Made by a program: the position numbers and the translations under genes
Notes under the pieces: model-generated
Database searches by the model: none
Seen by the model: only the letters and a program-made list of their open reading frames with translations
Told to the model about the DNA's origin: nothing
In this document: in pieces, positions 54,076 to 64,000 of the stretch
How positions within the stretch are numbered: position 1 is the first letter of the stretch
Layout: the number at the start of each line of letters is the position of its first letter
Assembly: GCA_030762895.1 (NCBI GenBank)
Contig: JAUPTC010000152.1
Coordinates: forward strand, 22,470 to 86,469
Direction of reading: 5' to 3'
DNA: 64,000 bases
Source: Sophora flavescens
Lineage: Eukaryota; Streptophyta; Magnoliopsida; Fabales; Fabaceae

Positions 54076-56852
54076 ACCCCAAACTTGAACTTTTTGTCTC
54101 CAAGAAAACTAAAACTTAAAAGACTCAGACTTGGCAAGCTCAAAAGATTCAATCAACTTTGCACAAATTTCAAGCAATTCATCAAAATAATGTTTCCTTC
54201 AATGTTCCCCACTTTCAAACAAAGCAATCCCCACATGCATTACTCTAAACATTTGAGAATTTAAGTAATTCAAGCAATCATTAATCTAAGTTAGGGATCA
54301 AGTTACACACAAGGAAGATCACCCAATTCAAACATTGCCTTCCTCACAATGGCATTTAACATTTCACTCAGTAGCTCAATTTTTGTCCGGTCTATCAACT
54401 TTTCACTCAATTTCACTTTTAAGAGCACTTCCCCATGATTTGATTTTCATCTCAATCAAGGTTCCCAAACATGCATGCAACATCAAAGGTCTTTTAAAGG
54501 TTGCAATGAGGCACGGCTAAGGGTAGGATATACAAAGTTGCGGGCTTAAGTCCCTAGGAACTAAAGAGAGCATGAAACTTTTACACTTTGAATTCCTACT
54601 CAAGTTCCTTTTCCATTTTATTTATGCTTTGGGTAACTACACCTCTTTCTTTAGATATCCTTTTTTGACATTTGTTCTTTTTTTCTCTTTTTTTCATTCT
54701 TTTTTTTTTTTTTTGCCACATGGCTCCAACCTTTATTTTTCTTTTCCTCGATCCCACCCGACACATCATATCCTTGTAGCCACCCCAGACTTAGTTTCTT
54801 GGAAACCTTGTCTTTACGAGCATCCATGCTCTCTTAATCTAAGATCGGGTTAACATGGGTTTCCATATTTTAGTCTCTAACATCAGGTCGTCAAATAATA
54901 GGCTAATTAGGCCAAAGGGGCTAACTAAGGAACATGCATTAGGAATCTGGTTCAATTAGGGCCAAAAGTAATTGCTTTCAAAGAAAATTGCCTAAATCAT
55001 CGATGCAACACATAAGCATGCAAACCATGAAGCAGACTCAATCAAAATCGGAAAGTGCAACTCAAAAGTGATTCACACAGTTAAAAACATGTTGGAGGCT
55101 CAAATCCTCACCTGGACATTTTTGCAAATTGTTCGACCGAGATTCAATCCCTAGTGTGTGCATCCGCTACCCCGAACTTATCATAAATCATGCAATCAAG
55201 ATGAAATATATCAAAGTTCAATTTTCAATTTTTCAAATGGGGATTAAATTTTAATTTCAAAACCTGGGGAAATCATCAGTCAACAAATAACATGCAATCC
55301 ATCTATGCAAATTCAATCAAAACCCAATCAAGCTTATAGCCACGAGACTCAACACACATACTCCGATCTTCTCAAATTATTCGGGAGCTAAAGAAAACAA
55401 AGCAAAAACAAAGCAAGAATAATTACAAAGGAAAAGGTTTAGAAACTCAAGGAGGTGGTTCCAAGGATCCCATTGCTTGTAACATAAGGCCAGTGATAGC
55501 CAAGGACGAAAATTCATTCATTGCTTCCATAATTGCGGCTTTGATAGGGAGTAGGCACTTGGCGGTTATGGTGACCTCGCCAAGTCGTGGGACTTCTCGC
55601 TCCCTCTTGGTTCAAAGATGACCTCTTTCTCAACAAAAGTCCTCCTAATAAAATTGGGGTTCAACCTCTTGGAGTGGCCATAGTGTCTTCATATACAAGG
55701 GTGTAAAAATCCGAGAGGCTTGAACTCGTCAGGTGGTTCCACGATTGGGAGGTGGCAAATAGGTAGAGAGGGTCTCTAGTCTTGCTTCATCTACGCACAA
55801 TTCCCATCCTTTCATTGCAGTTCATCACCTTCGTATGTGCAGTAACCTCAGCACACACCACACAGGTATTTCTCCCATCCAATTGACAATGCATAGGACC
55901 CCGAATGAATCATCTAATTAGAATTTCTTCATCATCCCTCTAGCATGGCAGAATGGATGTCCTCCATATGCCTCTTCCTCCCAATTTCCTTAGGCAAGGG
56001 TTTGATCCTTGAGCTTGCTGCATGGCATTCATCAAGTGAAATTGCCAATCGTGTCTGCAAGGCACAGATGCTAGCATATCTTTTCTTTGCTGAAAAGTAT
56101 TAATGCTAGCATCCGTTAAGCTCATGTGTCCAAGTGCTGCTGAAATTGGAGATTTTGTGCATTCATTTATGCATTTATTTGTGAAGTCATTTGCTTGAAC
56201 ATGTCCTCTAGTGAAGGTCAGGAAGGTGCGGGAGTGGTCACTTGGGGAGGATTACGTGGTGGTGACATCGGTTGTTGTTGCGTGGGTGAGTCCCATACCA
56301 GGGTTTGGATGGTTTCCCAGTAGAGGTGGTACTCATCGGTGGAAGAGTCGGGGAATGTTTATTTTGTTTTGATTGTTGCCTTGATTGTAAATATTGGCTG
56401 TATACATGAGGTGATTCATTAACTTGTCTAATACCAAATATCTCTGCTTTGATTGATGCGGCTACGAGGGCGGGAAAGTATCTCACTAGGAAGACTTTCT
56501 TCCAAATCAAACCCGAGGTTGAGACGAATTCGGCTCGAGCCTGAGCCAATCGCTGCGGGCGCCTTCAAGTGAGAGATGGAAGGCTCTCATCTTGATGTGG
56601 TCTTGTTATTCCTTGGTCTAGCATTGTTGAACAAACAACACAATTCCCTTAAGATGCTCCAGGATTCTCACTGCAGACCACTAAACCTTGGCAACGATTG
56701 CATTAATCAGAAAATCGAGGATAATATATGCATGGTGGTTCATAATTAACATTAGGCATATAACCTTGCATATAATTATCCATGGGTAGATTCACAATCG
56801 GACCAATTCAAAATTTTTATTTTAATTTTATTTTACATTAATAACAACAAGA
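54076..56852 (-). other. Internal region of the three-LTR element
   Basis: 54076-55450 is non-coding and aligns inversely with 1590-2896, including three polypurine-like motifs at 54086-54076, 54792-54781 and 55179-55169. 55450-56240 has stop-ridden sequence possibly from the C-terminal gag or later coding region. No pol motifs found. Confidence 0.65.
56238..56549 (-). pseudogene. gag relic of the three-LTR element, 103 codons
   Basis: The frame has AQARAEFVSTSGLIWKKVFL, then VRYFPALVAASIKAEIFGIRQ. This matches the conserved Ty3/gypsy gag core (W..M..FL.KYFP...AA.IR.EI.GIRQ), also seen as LAQKFLIKYFPPQRAAQAR in copy 2. After GIRQ the frame decays into a Gln/Asn-rich tail. Too short to function. 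Confidence 0.65.
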
Positions 56853-56870
56853 GTCCCGACAGCGGCGCTA
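56853..56870 (-). other. Primer binding site, decayed tRNA-Asp type
   Basis: On the minus strand TAGCGCCGCTGTCGGGAC matches the tRNA-Asp complement at 14 of 18 positions. It lies 4 bases after the LTR end, the expected place. Confidence 0.6.
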
Positions 56871-56874
56871 ATTT

Positions 56875-58010
56875 TGACATATTGTTCGTAGCGCATCAAA
56901 AGCGGCGGTTTGGAAAAATATGCGGTTAGGGGCGACAACTCGAGTATCGTCTCACAAGGACTCTTGGGTTGTTGTTAACGAGAAAAAGTCAGATACAGGG
57001 GGGTTTTGGATATTTGAAATTAAATAAAGAACCACAATGAGAAAAAGCTATGCAAACTAAATAATTACCAAATAAGCTAAAGCGATCAACCTCTCCTTTT
57101 CGGTTTCCCACTATCATCGGTTCATATAAATCCAATCCCTAAGCGATTCTAATCTCTTTTCGATTGCAACATCAATTAACAAAAGCGGCTAGGCCTCGAG
57201 ACATATGTTCCTAATTCTGAATTAAGCAAGCGGATTAAGCCCTTCGTGAATTAAGCAAACACGAATTGAACACAGAATTAAGCAAGCACGATTAAGTTTA
57301 GGAACACACAATCATCGAAACAAATCAATATATATTCTATATAATCCTGAATTAAGCAAGCAGAACATACAGAACAAATATTGAAAGAGAATAGCAATGA
57401 GTTGGAGTCTAGAACCTCAGCGGCCAGTACAAGCAGAGTTCTGATGTAGATCGATCAAGGAGACTAGTTCTCCATTACAAAGGAACACAAAAATCTAAAC
57501 CTAAATTCGCAGGTCACTATCTAAAAAGAAAAGAAGATGAAGATGATCAGTTACTCCCCAAAATAGATATAATCCAGTTAAGGTTGCGGTCGCTCGCGGT
57601 GAAACATGTTCGCGAGGCGAATCTGCGAACAATCCTTCGATGTGTGGACTTTCGCGAGGAGAAACATGATTCGCGAGGCGAGCAGAAGAGGTGACTGTTC
57701 GCTGGTCGTCGCTGGTCTTGGGGCTCGCGGGCGAGTAGCTTCTCATGGCGAATCCTCCAAAATTTCATTTTTCATTGTTTTCTTCATTCCCTTGGCTCTA
57801 AAAGTGCCTTATTCTAACTTTGAAACAATAGGAAATAGCGAGTGAATGCTTTATTTGACTCAAAACTAACTAAATTAGCCTAAAATACTTTCACAGACTC
57901 AAAATGTTGCTTGAGGACAATTTAATCTAATTTAGGCGAAAATGAAATATAATTAGCACAAAACCATGATCATACTATTCATAAAACTAGATGAGCTAGT
58001 TAGCTTATCA
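56875..58010 (-). repeat. 5' LTR of the three-LTR element (1136 bp)
   Basis: The minus-strand start TGATAAGCTAACTAGCTCATC resembles TGTTTTGATAAGCC..ATCTAG of copy 1. TCGCGAGGCGA motifs lie at 57590-57740. Edges are supported by the ATGTT duplication at 58011 and the primer site at 56870. Confidence 0.8.
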
Positions 58011-58848
58011 ATGTTTGGGGTTTGAAACCCATTGATAAACTGTATGCTATAGTATGGATGCTTATGTTATTATGAACATGAAATTGTGCATGTACTTTTT
58101 TTGTGTTACGCATTTAGTTATTGTATTAAATCCATATATTGGCGTCTCACCCTCACAAATATATCGGGTTTCTTACAGTTTGCTATTGTACCGGGTATTT
58201 TAGTACAGATGGTGAAGAGGAGTCTCCCTAAGTCACTCGAGACTTAGATTTGGTGGTTTGATGAATTATTTAATTGTGGAGTGATCACGTGAGTTTTCCT
58301 CGGGAATAACTTTTAGAATGACCAGCTTAGGGTTTTGAGACTTAGATTATTTTTGATAGTATGTATGAGTATAGCTCGAGAGAGCCTTTATTTTAAAATG
58401 GAATGTTTATGGCTGAAGGCGTCTCTTTTTTGTATGAAAGCTTAAACTTTTCCTTTTGGTCTGTAGGCTAATTGATTATAACTACTTTTAGCATATTCTT
58501 GCTGGTTGTGTTTGGTGTAAGCTGGGGTCTGGAATGAAAATGTAATTATTTTAGCAATTGTTCTTTTACCAGGATGTCCAAGATAACAGGAGGAGACTCA
58601 TCCAAATTTTAGTAAAAATACTGGCTTTTATTCAAGTATATTCTTTAAATTAAATAGGCTTGCCAAGCTATGATAGTAAGTACGTGTCAGATCGAGGGGC
58701 TTAGGTGTGGAGTCGTGACAAAATTTTTATACCCAATTTCGAACCCTTGTATACTTATGTAAATTATTTTCCCAAAGCACATGCAAATTATCTTTTAATT
58801 TTATTTACATAGGTGTTTACAAAAGTAATACCCAAGGGGAGTGTTACA
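58011..58848 (+). repeat. 3' LTR of the Tekay-type element, second part
   Basis: It continues the LTR at ATGTTTGGGG and ends GAGTGTTACA. It aligns with 44560-45419 of the 5' LTR. Confidence 0.88.
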
Positions 58849-59805
58849 GAGGAGGAGGAAGGAGTAAGGCTCATTTGGTAAAAACTAACGGATAGTAAGA
58901 CAACGTAAGATAATGTTGTTCAATAATGAATAGTACCACAAAATGCCTTCTCTTTCTTTTAGATTAATTGGTTCACCCCAAAAAAAACTTTAAAATGGAA
59001 GCGTTGTTTATTCTCTTAACCTCACTCCTAATATATGAGTAACGTTGATTTAGGTTTTGCGAGTGTGTGGACTTGGGGTCAGTTACAAGAAACGCATTAG
59101 CCATGATGCTTCATTCTCAATGACTAATGTGCAACATCACACTAGCTACAAATATTCTTAGTCACTTGCACAAGCTAATGCATATATTCTCTTTAATTCA
59201 AGAAAGAAAGGAAATTAAAAAAAGAAAAGAAAGAAGAGGTTCTTTGTATATTTGATTCACATTTTGACGATTATCATTTCTACATAGGCCCTTTTTGGTT
59301 TTCTTTATATACGAGTTAAAACACCCCTTGTCACCTAGTTTCCAATATAATTTTTGCTTTATCAAAAAAAAGAAAGAAAAGGGTGGTAGATGTATTAGTC
59401 AAACAAGTACTTGAAGAAAAATGGACAATGAATTATTGAAGATTTATTGACTCATTTGGTATATCACACATTGTCTTCATCAATAACATATTGCTACATA
59501 AGTTAACGTCTCATGTAATGTTTTAAAAAATTATTTTTATAATCATAAACAAACACAATACCTCATACTTTTCTTTGAAAATATCTCTAAAAAATAATTT
59601 CCTAAATTATTTAATGTCAAAATCACTTTTTTCTTAATCTATAACAAACAACCCTAAAATCATTTTCTTAAAAAGAATCGGAGTTGATTTCATCGTATGC
59701 GTCTGTATCATGACCAATATCAAGTCCAACGTACGTCTTTTCAGCATATGAAATTATACGACTATATATGTGTGTGTTTTTTTTCTTGGACTGTTGGCGA
59801 TATAC
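58849..59805. other. Host sequence right of the Tekay-type element; no gene
   Basis: 58849-58905 carries the module end (GGAGGAAGGAGTAAGG) and a clipped MITE start (CTCATTTGGTAAAAACTAACGG), continuing what is seen at 27560-27605. The rest is AT-rich. TTTTGCTTTATCAAAAAAAA near 59355 resembles the 3' end of a plant LINE, but nothing else supports it. Confidence 0.5.
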
Positions 59806-60362
59806 CGACATGGGCTCTTTTGGTAAAACTAGTGGATAGGCTTAGCAAATTGGATTCAAAGTGTTTGGCAAAATTAACGGTGAAACTAGCTGATAAATAT
59901 AAAATGACATGAAAGGACATGTTGATATGCTTTTATATGAATCCTATGTATATATTATTTATTTCAAAAAAATTATCGCTTTTAATATTTTAAATTATTT
60001 ATCATCTAAAAAATTAAATTAAATTTTAATTTTTAATAATTAAATAAGATAAAAATTAAAAAAAACATGTTGATAAAAGTTTAACGAAAATGGGATAATA
60101 AAAATAAAAATAAAAATAAAATGAGACAATAAAAATAAAAGGCATAAATTAGGGATTAAGAAAATATTAGGATTAATTATTTTTATTTTATTTTGGTGAG
60201 GATAAATGAGGAATTTAATTAAAGTAGGTAAGAATAAAAATGGAAAAAATTAAATGTATATATCATAAGCTCAAACCACTACTTCAATTAGCGTTTGGAA
60301 GGAGCGTTATAAGCTAGTGAAAAATTATATAAGCTAACTAAAAAAACATTAACCAAATAGGA
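59806..60362 (+). mobile_element. MITE, fullest copy of the TTTGGTAAAACTAG family
   Basis: The left end GGCTCTTTTGGTAAAACTAG and the right end (reverse complement CTCCTATTTGGTTAATG) form short imperfect inverted termini. Subterminal ATAAGCTAG-type pieces occur in both halves. Partial relatives lie at 17829, 27583 and 58866. No ORF; the target duplication is not clear. Confidence 0.55.
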
Positions 60363-60725
60363 GTATTATTTCAAATTTCATTCACTATATGTTAGGGATT
60401 TTTTTATAGGCATTATAAACTTGTGGATTGACATTATCAAACAAACAAGCTCTTAGCAAATTGGCTTATGTTTACCACAAACCAAAAATAGACTAGAAAA
60501 TCTTAATGAGTATGAGTTTTGATGCTATCAATAAAGTCCGTTATTTTCTTGTAACCCTAATCAATATGCTTTTGGCTTATCAAAAAAAAAATCTACTATT
60601 AAAAAATAGCGAATACTGGAGCAGGTTCATTCAACAATCTTCAATCTTTTTAGCGATTTCCAAGATTTGTGCTGCGAGTGATGTACTAGAAACCTACATA
60701 AATCTTTGTATGCAGTAGCTAAAAT
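60363..60725. other. AT-rich spacer
   Basis: A 70-codon frame (60506-60718) has no recognisable motif. GGCTTATCAAAAAAAAAA near 60570 again resembles a LINE-type tail. Confidence 0.4.
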
Positions 60726-60736
60726 ACACACACACA

Positions 60737-60767
<31 letters not shown>

Positions 60768-60785
60768 CTCTCTCTCTCTATATAT
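60726..60785. repeat. Compound microsatellite (CA)n-(TA)n-(TC)n
   Basis: It reads through CA, GA, a long TA run and TC repeats. The core from GAGATATA to TATATCTC is self-complementary. Confidence 0.9.
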
Positions 60786-62930
60786 GATTATGTTAATAAT
60801 GTGATCAAATCCTTATAATTTATCCAATCAATTAAATCACTCAAACTTTGAATAATTTTATTTCCTTTTCGAATTTTAAATTTTAAAGGAAACTAAAATT
60901 ATTTTTTGTTTTCTATTAAAATTCTGATAATTGATTTCAATAAATTTTAACTAGTCATTTTCCATAATTTATTTGAATAGTAAAAGTTTAAATGGAAACA
61001 AATCATCTTCTTCCCGTTAAATCCATATTAAACCATTATTTTATGTTTTTCCGGCTTTAATTTTGTTTAAATTTTTCTAAATTTTAAAGGTCAAAATGAA
61101 TGACAAAATATTTTGATTTTATTTTTATACTTTTAAAAAAATTTAAATTTTCATAAATGTTAGGGCAATAACTTTTGATCCATACAAATGGGGCGACTTT
61201 TGACTTTGGCCCCTCAATTATTTTTCTTATGATCTGTTCCCTTATTGTTTATAAATTTTTCTAAATAATCCATGTATTGGATACTTCACCTAACTAATGA
61301 TGTGGCAAAATTTTAATTTTTATTTCACGTAGGATGCTTGGTGAATAATTAAAAATAATATTAAAATAAAATGAACAATAAATATTATTTTTATTATTTT
61401 TTTATCTTGTTTAATTATTATATTTGTTATTCTAATTATATTTATATTTTTGTAAATATTATCTGGTTAATGGTTGAGTCACAAAAATCAAACTTCAACC
61501 AAGTTTGTCTTTTTTGGGAAGATAAAACAGTTTTCATAATTTAAACTAGTACTTGACCATCATAATTCAAATCTCTCTCTAACTACTTTACACCCATAAA
61601 AAAAAAATCTCTCTACCTACTCCTGCATTGTAAAGCAACTTAAGTGAATGTTTAGAAATTAATTTTTTAAAAATAATTGTAAATATTACTAATTAATTAA
61701 TATTTTTAATTAGTCAGCTATTCAATTACTAAGGCAATGGCCATCGATTTTAAACAGGCAATAAACATGCAAAATGTGTTCTCTTTCATCACCAACCAGC
61801 TTAACACCATCCGTAGCATGTCCTCCATCATTTGATCAATTGATTGATAAAAATAGTACTAATTAATTGATATTTTTAAATTTATCACTATTAAATTAAA
61901 AAAGGAAAATACAAAAATTAAAAGCAGCAATTTAGTCCAGTGGGCGTGAGAAATAAATGGACATGTTAGATGACATGGTATGCATTTCCTAATTTAGAAA
62001 AAAGATGTCTATCACCATGCACCATGCATGTACCATCTGTTAGATAAACATGCGAATGTGTTCTCCATGTGAACCTTAGCTACCACCCTTTGCATGTCAT
62101 CCATGTGTTAGACCAAATGATATACATGAAGCTCGAAAACATCGCTGAGTTAAGAACATTAATTGTGGAAGGAAATGTTATTATTTTTCTTGCCATCTGT
62201 TGTCAAGCATGACCATCATGCGCAGCATGTTTGGTGTCGGCTACCACACCCTTGATGCCCTCATTTGTTCTCCTATTAATAATTAAAATAAATTGTTATT
62301 AATTAATTGATATTTTTAATTTGTCACTATTAATTAATTAATAGGATTGACTTAATATGGCGTTTATCAAGGTGAAGAGGGTCAAAAGCCTGCCCATTTG
62401 CATGCCTTTGTCGACGCCATCTGCACATGCTGCTTTGGTAAGGAAGGATGTTTCACTCAGGTTGGGGTTTCCAAAGCAGAGTTGTGTGGCGGGTATCATC
62501 CTTTGGCTCTTTAATTTTGTATGAAAAGCATTGCGTACTGTATTATAATCTGCATGCTCACCCTACCACCCTTTAGCGTGAAAACTTAATTTTATCAAGG
62601 TAAGTGGCTATTTTTCTAACTGAAATTACAAAAATAAAATGTAAAACATACACAAATCTTTCTTCTCAGCTAGACCAAAATATAATTTAAGCAAAAATAA
62701 AATTAATCAGATTCTTAAAAAAAAATAAGGAAAAAGATGAAAAATTGCAACTAATTAAAAAAAGCTTTTTAATACATGGGAAAATCAAAGATGATAAATA
62801 TAAAGACATAAATGACTAACCACAAAAGGAGAATCATGTGCTATATGGGAAGCAACAAATACATATGAAAAGGATAGCCATAATTTTGGTCTTAGGAATC
62901 CATTGAGAATAACTGACACATGGAGTAGAG
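60786..62930 (+). other. Segment B: uninterrupted relative of segment A
   Basis: It aligns with 18100-21045 joined to 25374-25690. It has single copies of the target sites that are duplicated in A: 61637-61652 (LINE-like), 62590-62598 (MITE) and the A-rich site near 62640 (solo LTR). B also has its own extra stretch at 62060-62500, absent from A. No gene recognised. Confidence 0.65.
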
Positions 62931-63299
62931 CAATTTTTGAAAGGGAAAAATAATGCTCATTATTTAAGCTTTCTCGACTATCGCTCAATATCCATTATAA
63001 ATTACACTAGTCAACATTGTTTGGATATTGAAGAATTAATGTCCCAAAAAAATATTATAAGTTTTGAAGGAAAAACCAGGGTCAAGCTTTCATCTTGTAT
63101 TCTTGTTTTGCTTAAATCTGCCCAATACTATTTAAAGTTTAAACAACAAGATTAAGTAATATATGTGAAATGATAGCATATTGGTACCTGTTCTAACTTC
63201 TAAACTTTAGAATATATATACTTTCACTTAATTTAATTTATAGATCTTAAAATATTTGATAATTTGATGGTCTATGTCATATGCTGTGATGTCTATCTT
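62931..63299. other. AT-rich spacer before the last LTR
   Basis: A 72-codon frame at 62937-63155 has no family signature. 63295-63299 (ATCTT) should be the left target duplication of the next element. Confidence 0.4.
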
Positions 63300-64000
63300 T
63301 GTAACACCGTTATGTTGCTTCCTAATATACATTAATAAATATATAAATATATATTTTTATCCGAGACTTAAATGATTTTGGGTAAACCACTATCATTTCT
63401 ATATCGTATTTCTCTGCCGGGATTGTGATGAAATCTTGGGTTGAAAATTTGATGAACCTGGTGCGTTTTTCACCGATAGTTAAGTTTCTTTGCTCGGAAA
63501 ACCTAATTTTAGTGCATTGAACGGCATGGAAGTATTTTTAACATATTTACTCGATCTGGAAGTTTTGAAAAATTTAGCGTAAAAATTAAATATTATATTG
63601 CTGTGGCGAATCGACCCTTAATTTCATTGTGGTATAATTATACTCATAAGACCTAATTTTTACTAGTGAACGAAAAACTTGAGTTTTTTATTTAATTTCC
63701 TATGATTTTGGTTATTTTGAAATATTTCATAAAAAGTGAAATATTATATTTTATCAGGAAGTCATATTGAATCGGGAAGCAACGGGAGCGGTCTTAGTTT
63801 TCAGGAGGCGCATTAACGGATGATACCAATGAGTGAGTATGGTGGGTCACCCACGTGTAGCCACATTAATGGTGCATGGCCTCATGATGACAATTTCTAT
63901 GGAAATTGCATTTTATTCTTAAACTTATTCTTAATTACTTTGGTCCCCAAACTGGTTTCTATGATACACTAAGTAGAGGATCAGTTTTCACTCATCCAAA
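63300..64000 (+). repeat. TGTAACACC-family LTR, start only (runs off the window)
   Basis: It begins TGTAACACCGTTATG and then follows the LTR at 4822 block by block: TATATTTTTATCCGAGACT, ATGATTTTGGGTAAA, TTGGGTTGAAAAT, CCTAATTTTA, GGAAGTTTTGAAAA. A segment of about 120 bp (CCTAATTTT..AAATATTATAT) occurs twice, near 63500-63600 and 63645-63755. No polypurine tract precedes it, so it is a 5' or solo LTR. Confidence 0.8.

Larger units (their letters stand above)
51647..58010 (-). mobile_element. Athila-like element with three LTR copies (minus strand), TSD ATGTT
   Basis: Both outer edges are clear: TG at 51647 and CA at 58010, flanked by ATGTT (51642-51646, 58011-58015). Read on the minus strand: 5' LTR (58010-56875), a mutated tRNA-Asp-type primer site, a short internal region with a gag relic and a long non-coding part, a 3' LTR missing both ends (54075-53104), and then another full-length LTR (53103-51647). 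Pol is absent. The non-coding part is shared with the element at 1-4407. It cuts the 3' LTR of the Tekay-type element, so it is younger than that insertion. Confidence 0.85.
41577..58848 (+). mobile_element. Tekay-type Ty3/gypsy element, complete with both LTRs, TSD AGAGG
   Basis: It has a 5' LTR (41577-45419), an initiator-Met-type primer site, a decayed internal region with reverse-transcriptase relics, a polypurine tract (48780-48794) and a 3' LTR (48795-58848) that is split by a later insertion. AGAGG flanks both ends (41572-41576 and 58848-58852, the last A of the LTR being shared). The flanking sequence, rejoined, matches the uninterrupted module at 27540-27600. The internal region is only 3.4 kb and full of stops, so this copy is old or was a defective element. 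Confidence 0.88.

Overview
The window looks like a plant nuclear chromosome, most likely a eudicot. A legume is my guess, but only an inference. It is AT-rich and packed with LTR retrotransposons, solo LTRs, SINEs, LINE-type retroposons and MITEs. I found no intact single-copy host gene, tRNA, rRNA, CRISPR array or prokaryotic feature. Most open frames are broken transposon genes or chance frames.

Layout. (1) 1-4407 is a shrunken, non-autonomous Athila-type Ty3/gypsy element. It has a tRNA-Asp primer site, a gag remnant and a full 3' LTR, and it sits inside the integrase/chromodomain end (4408-4818) of a Tekay-type chromovirus. The LTR of that chromovirus starts at 4822. This LTR family, called the TGTAACACC family here, is the main repeat of the window. 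(2) 8852-11449 is a second deleted Athila-type copy on the minus strand. (3) 11450-17247 is an old minus-strand TGTAACACC LTR split by a younger solo LTR of the same family (11956-15556, target duplication CAATA). (4) 17248-25690 is MITE-rich sequence (segment A) that carries a SINE, a LINE-like retroposon, a 9-bp-TSD MITE and a 4.3-kb solo LTR. A related segment B at 59806-62930 lacks all four, so it shows the empty sites. (5) 25691-34912 holds another LTR-like block, a TIR element with nested SINE and MITE, a second SINE, and several copies of a short frame with a conserved signal-peptide-like sequence. (6) 34913-41288 is a nearly complete but inactive Ty1/copia element on the minus strand (TSD GATTC). 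(7) 41577-58848 is a 17.3-kb Tekay-type element (TSD AGAGG). Its 3' LTR is split by an Athila-like element (51647-58010, minus strand, TSD ATGTT) that has three LTR copies. (8) 58849-63299 is MITE-rich sequence with segment B. Another TGTAACACC LTR begins at 63300 and runs off the window.

The genes do not form an operon or pathway; the window is a stratigraphy of nested insertions. The points that most deserve a second look are the repeated signal-peptide ORF family with upstream TATA boxes, the GC-rich TCGCGAGGCGA modules shared by Athila-type LTRs, the variable minisatellite placed at one fixed spot inside the TGTAACACC LTRs, the three-LTR element, and the triple polypurine-like motifs with conserved spacing.
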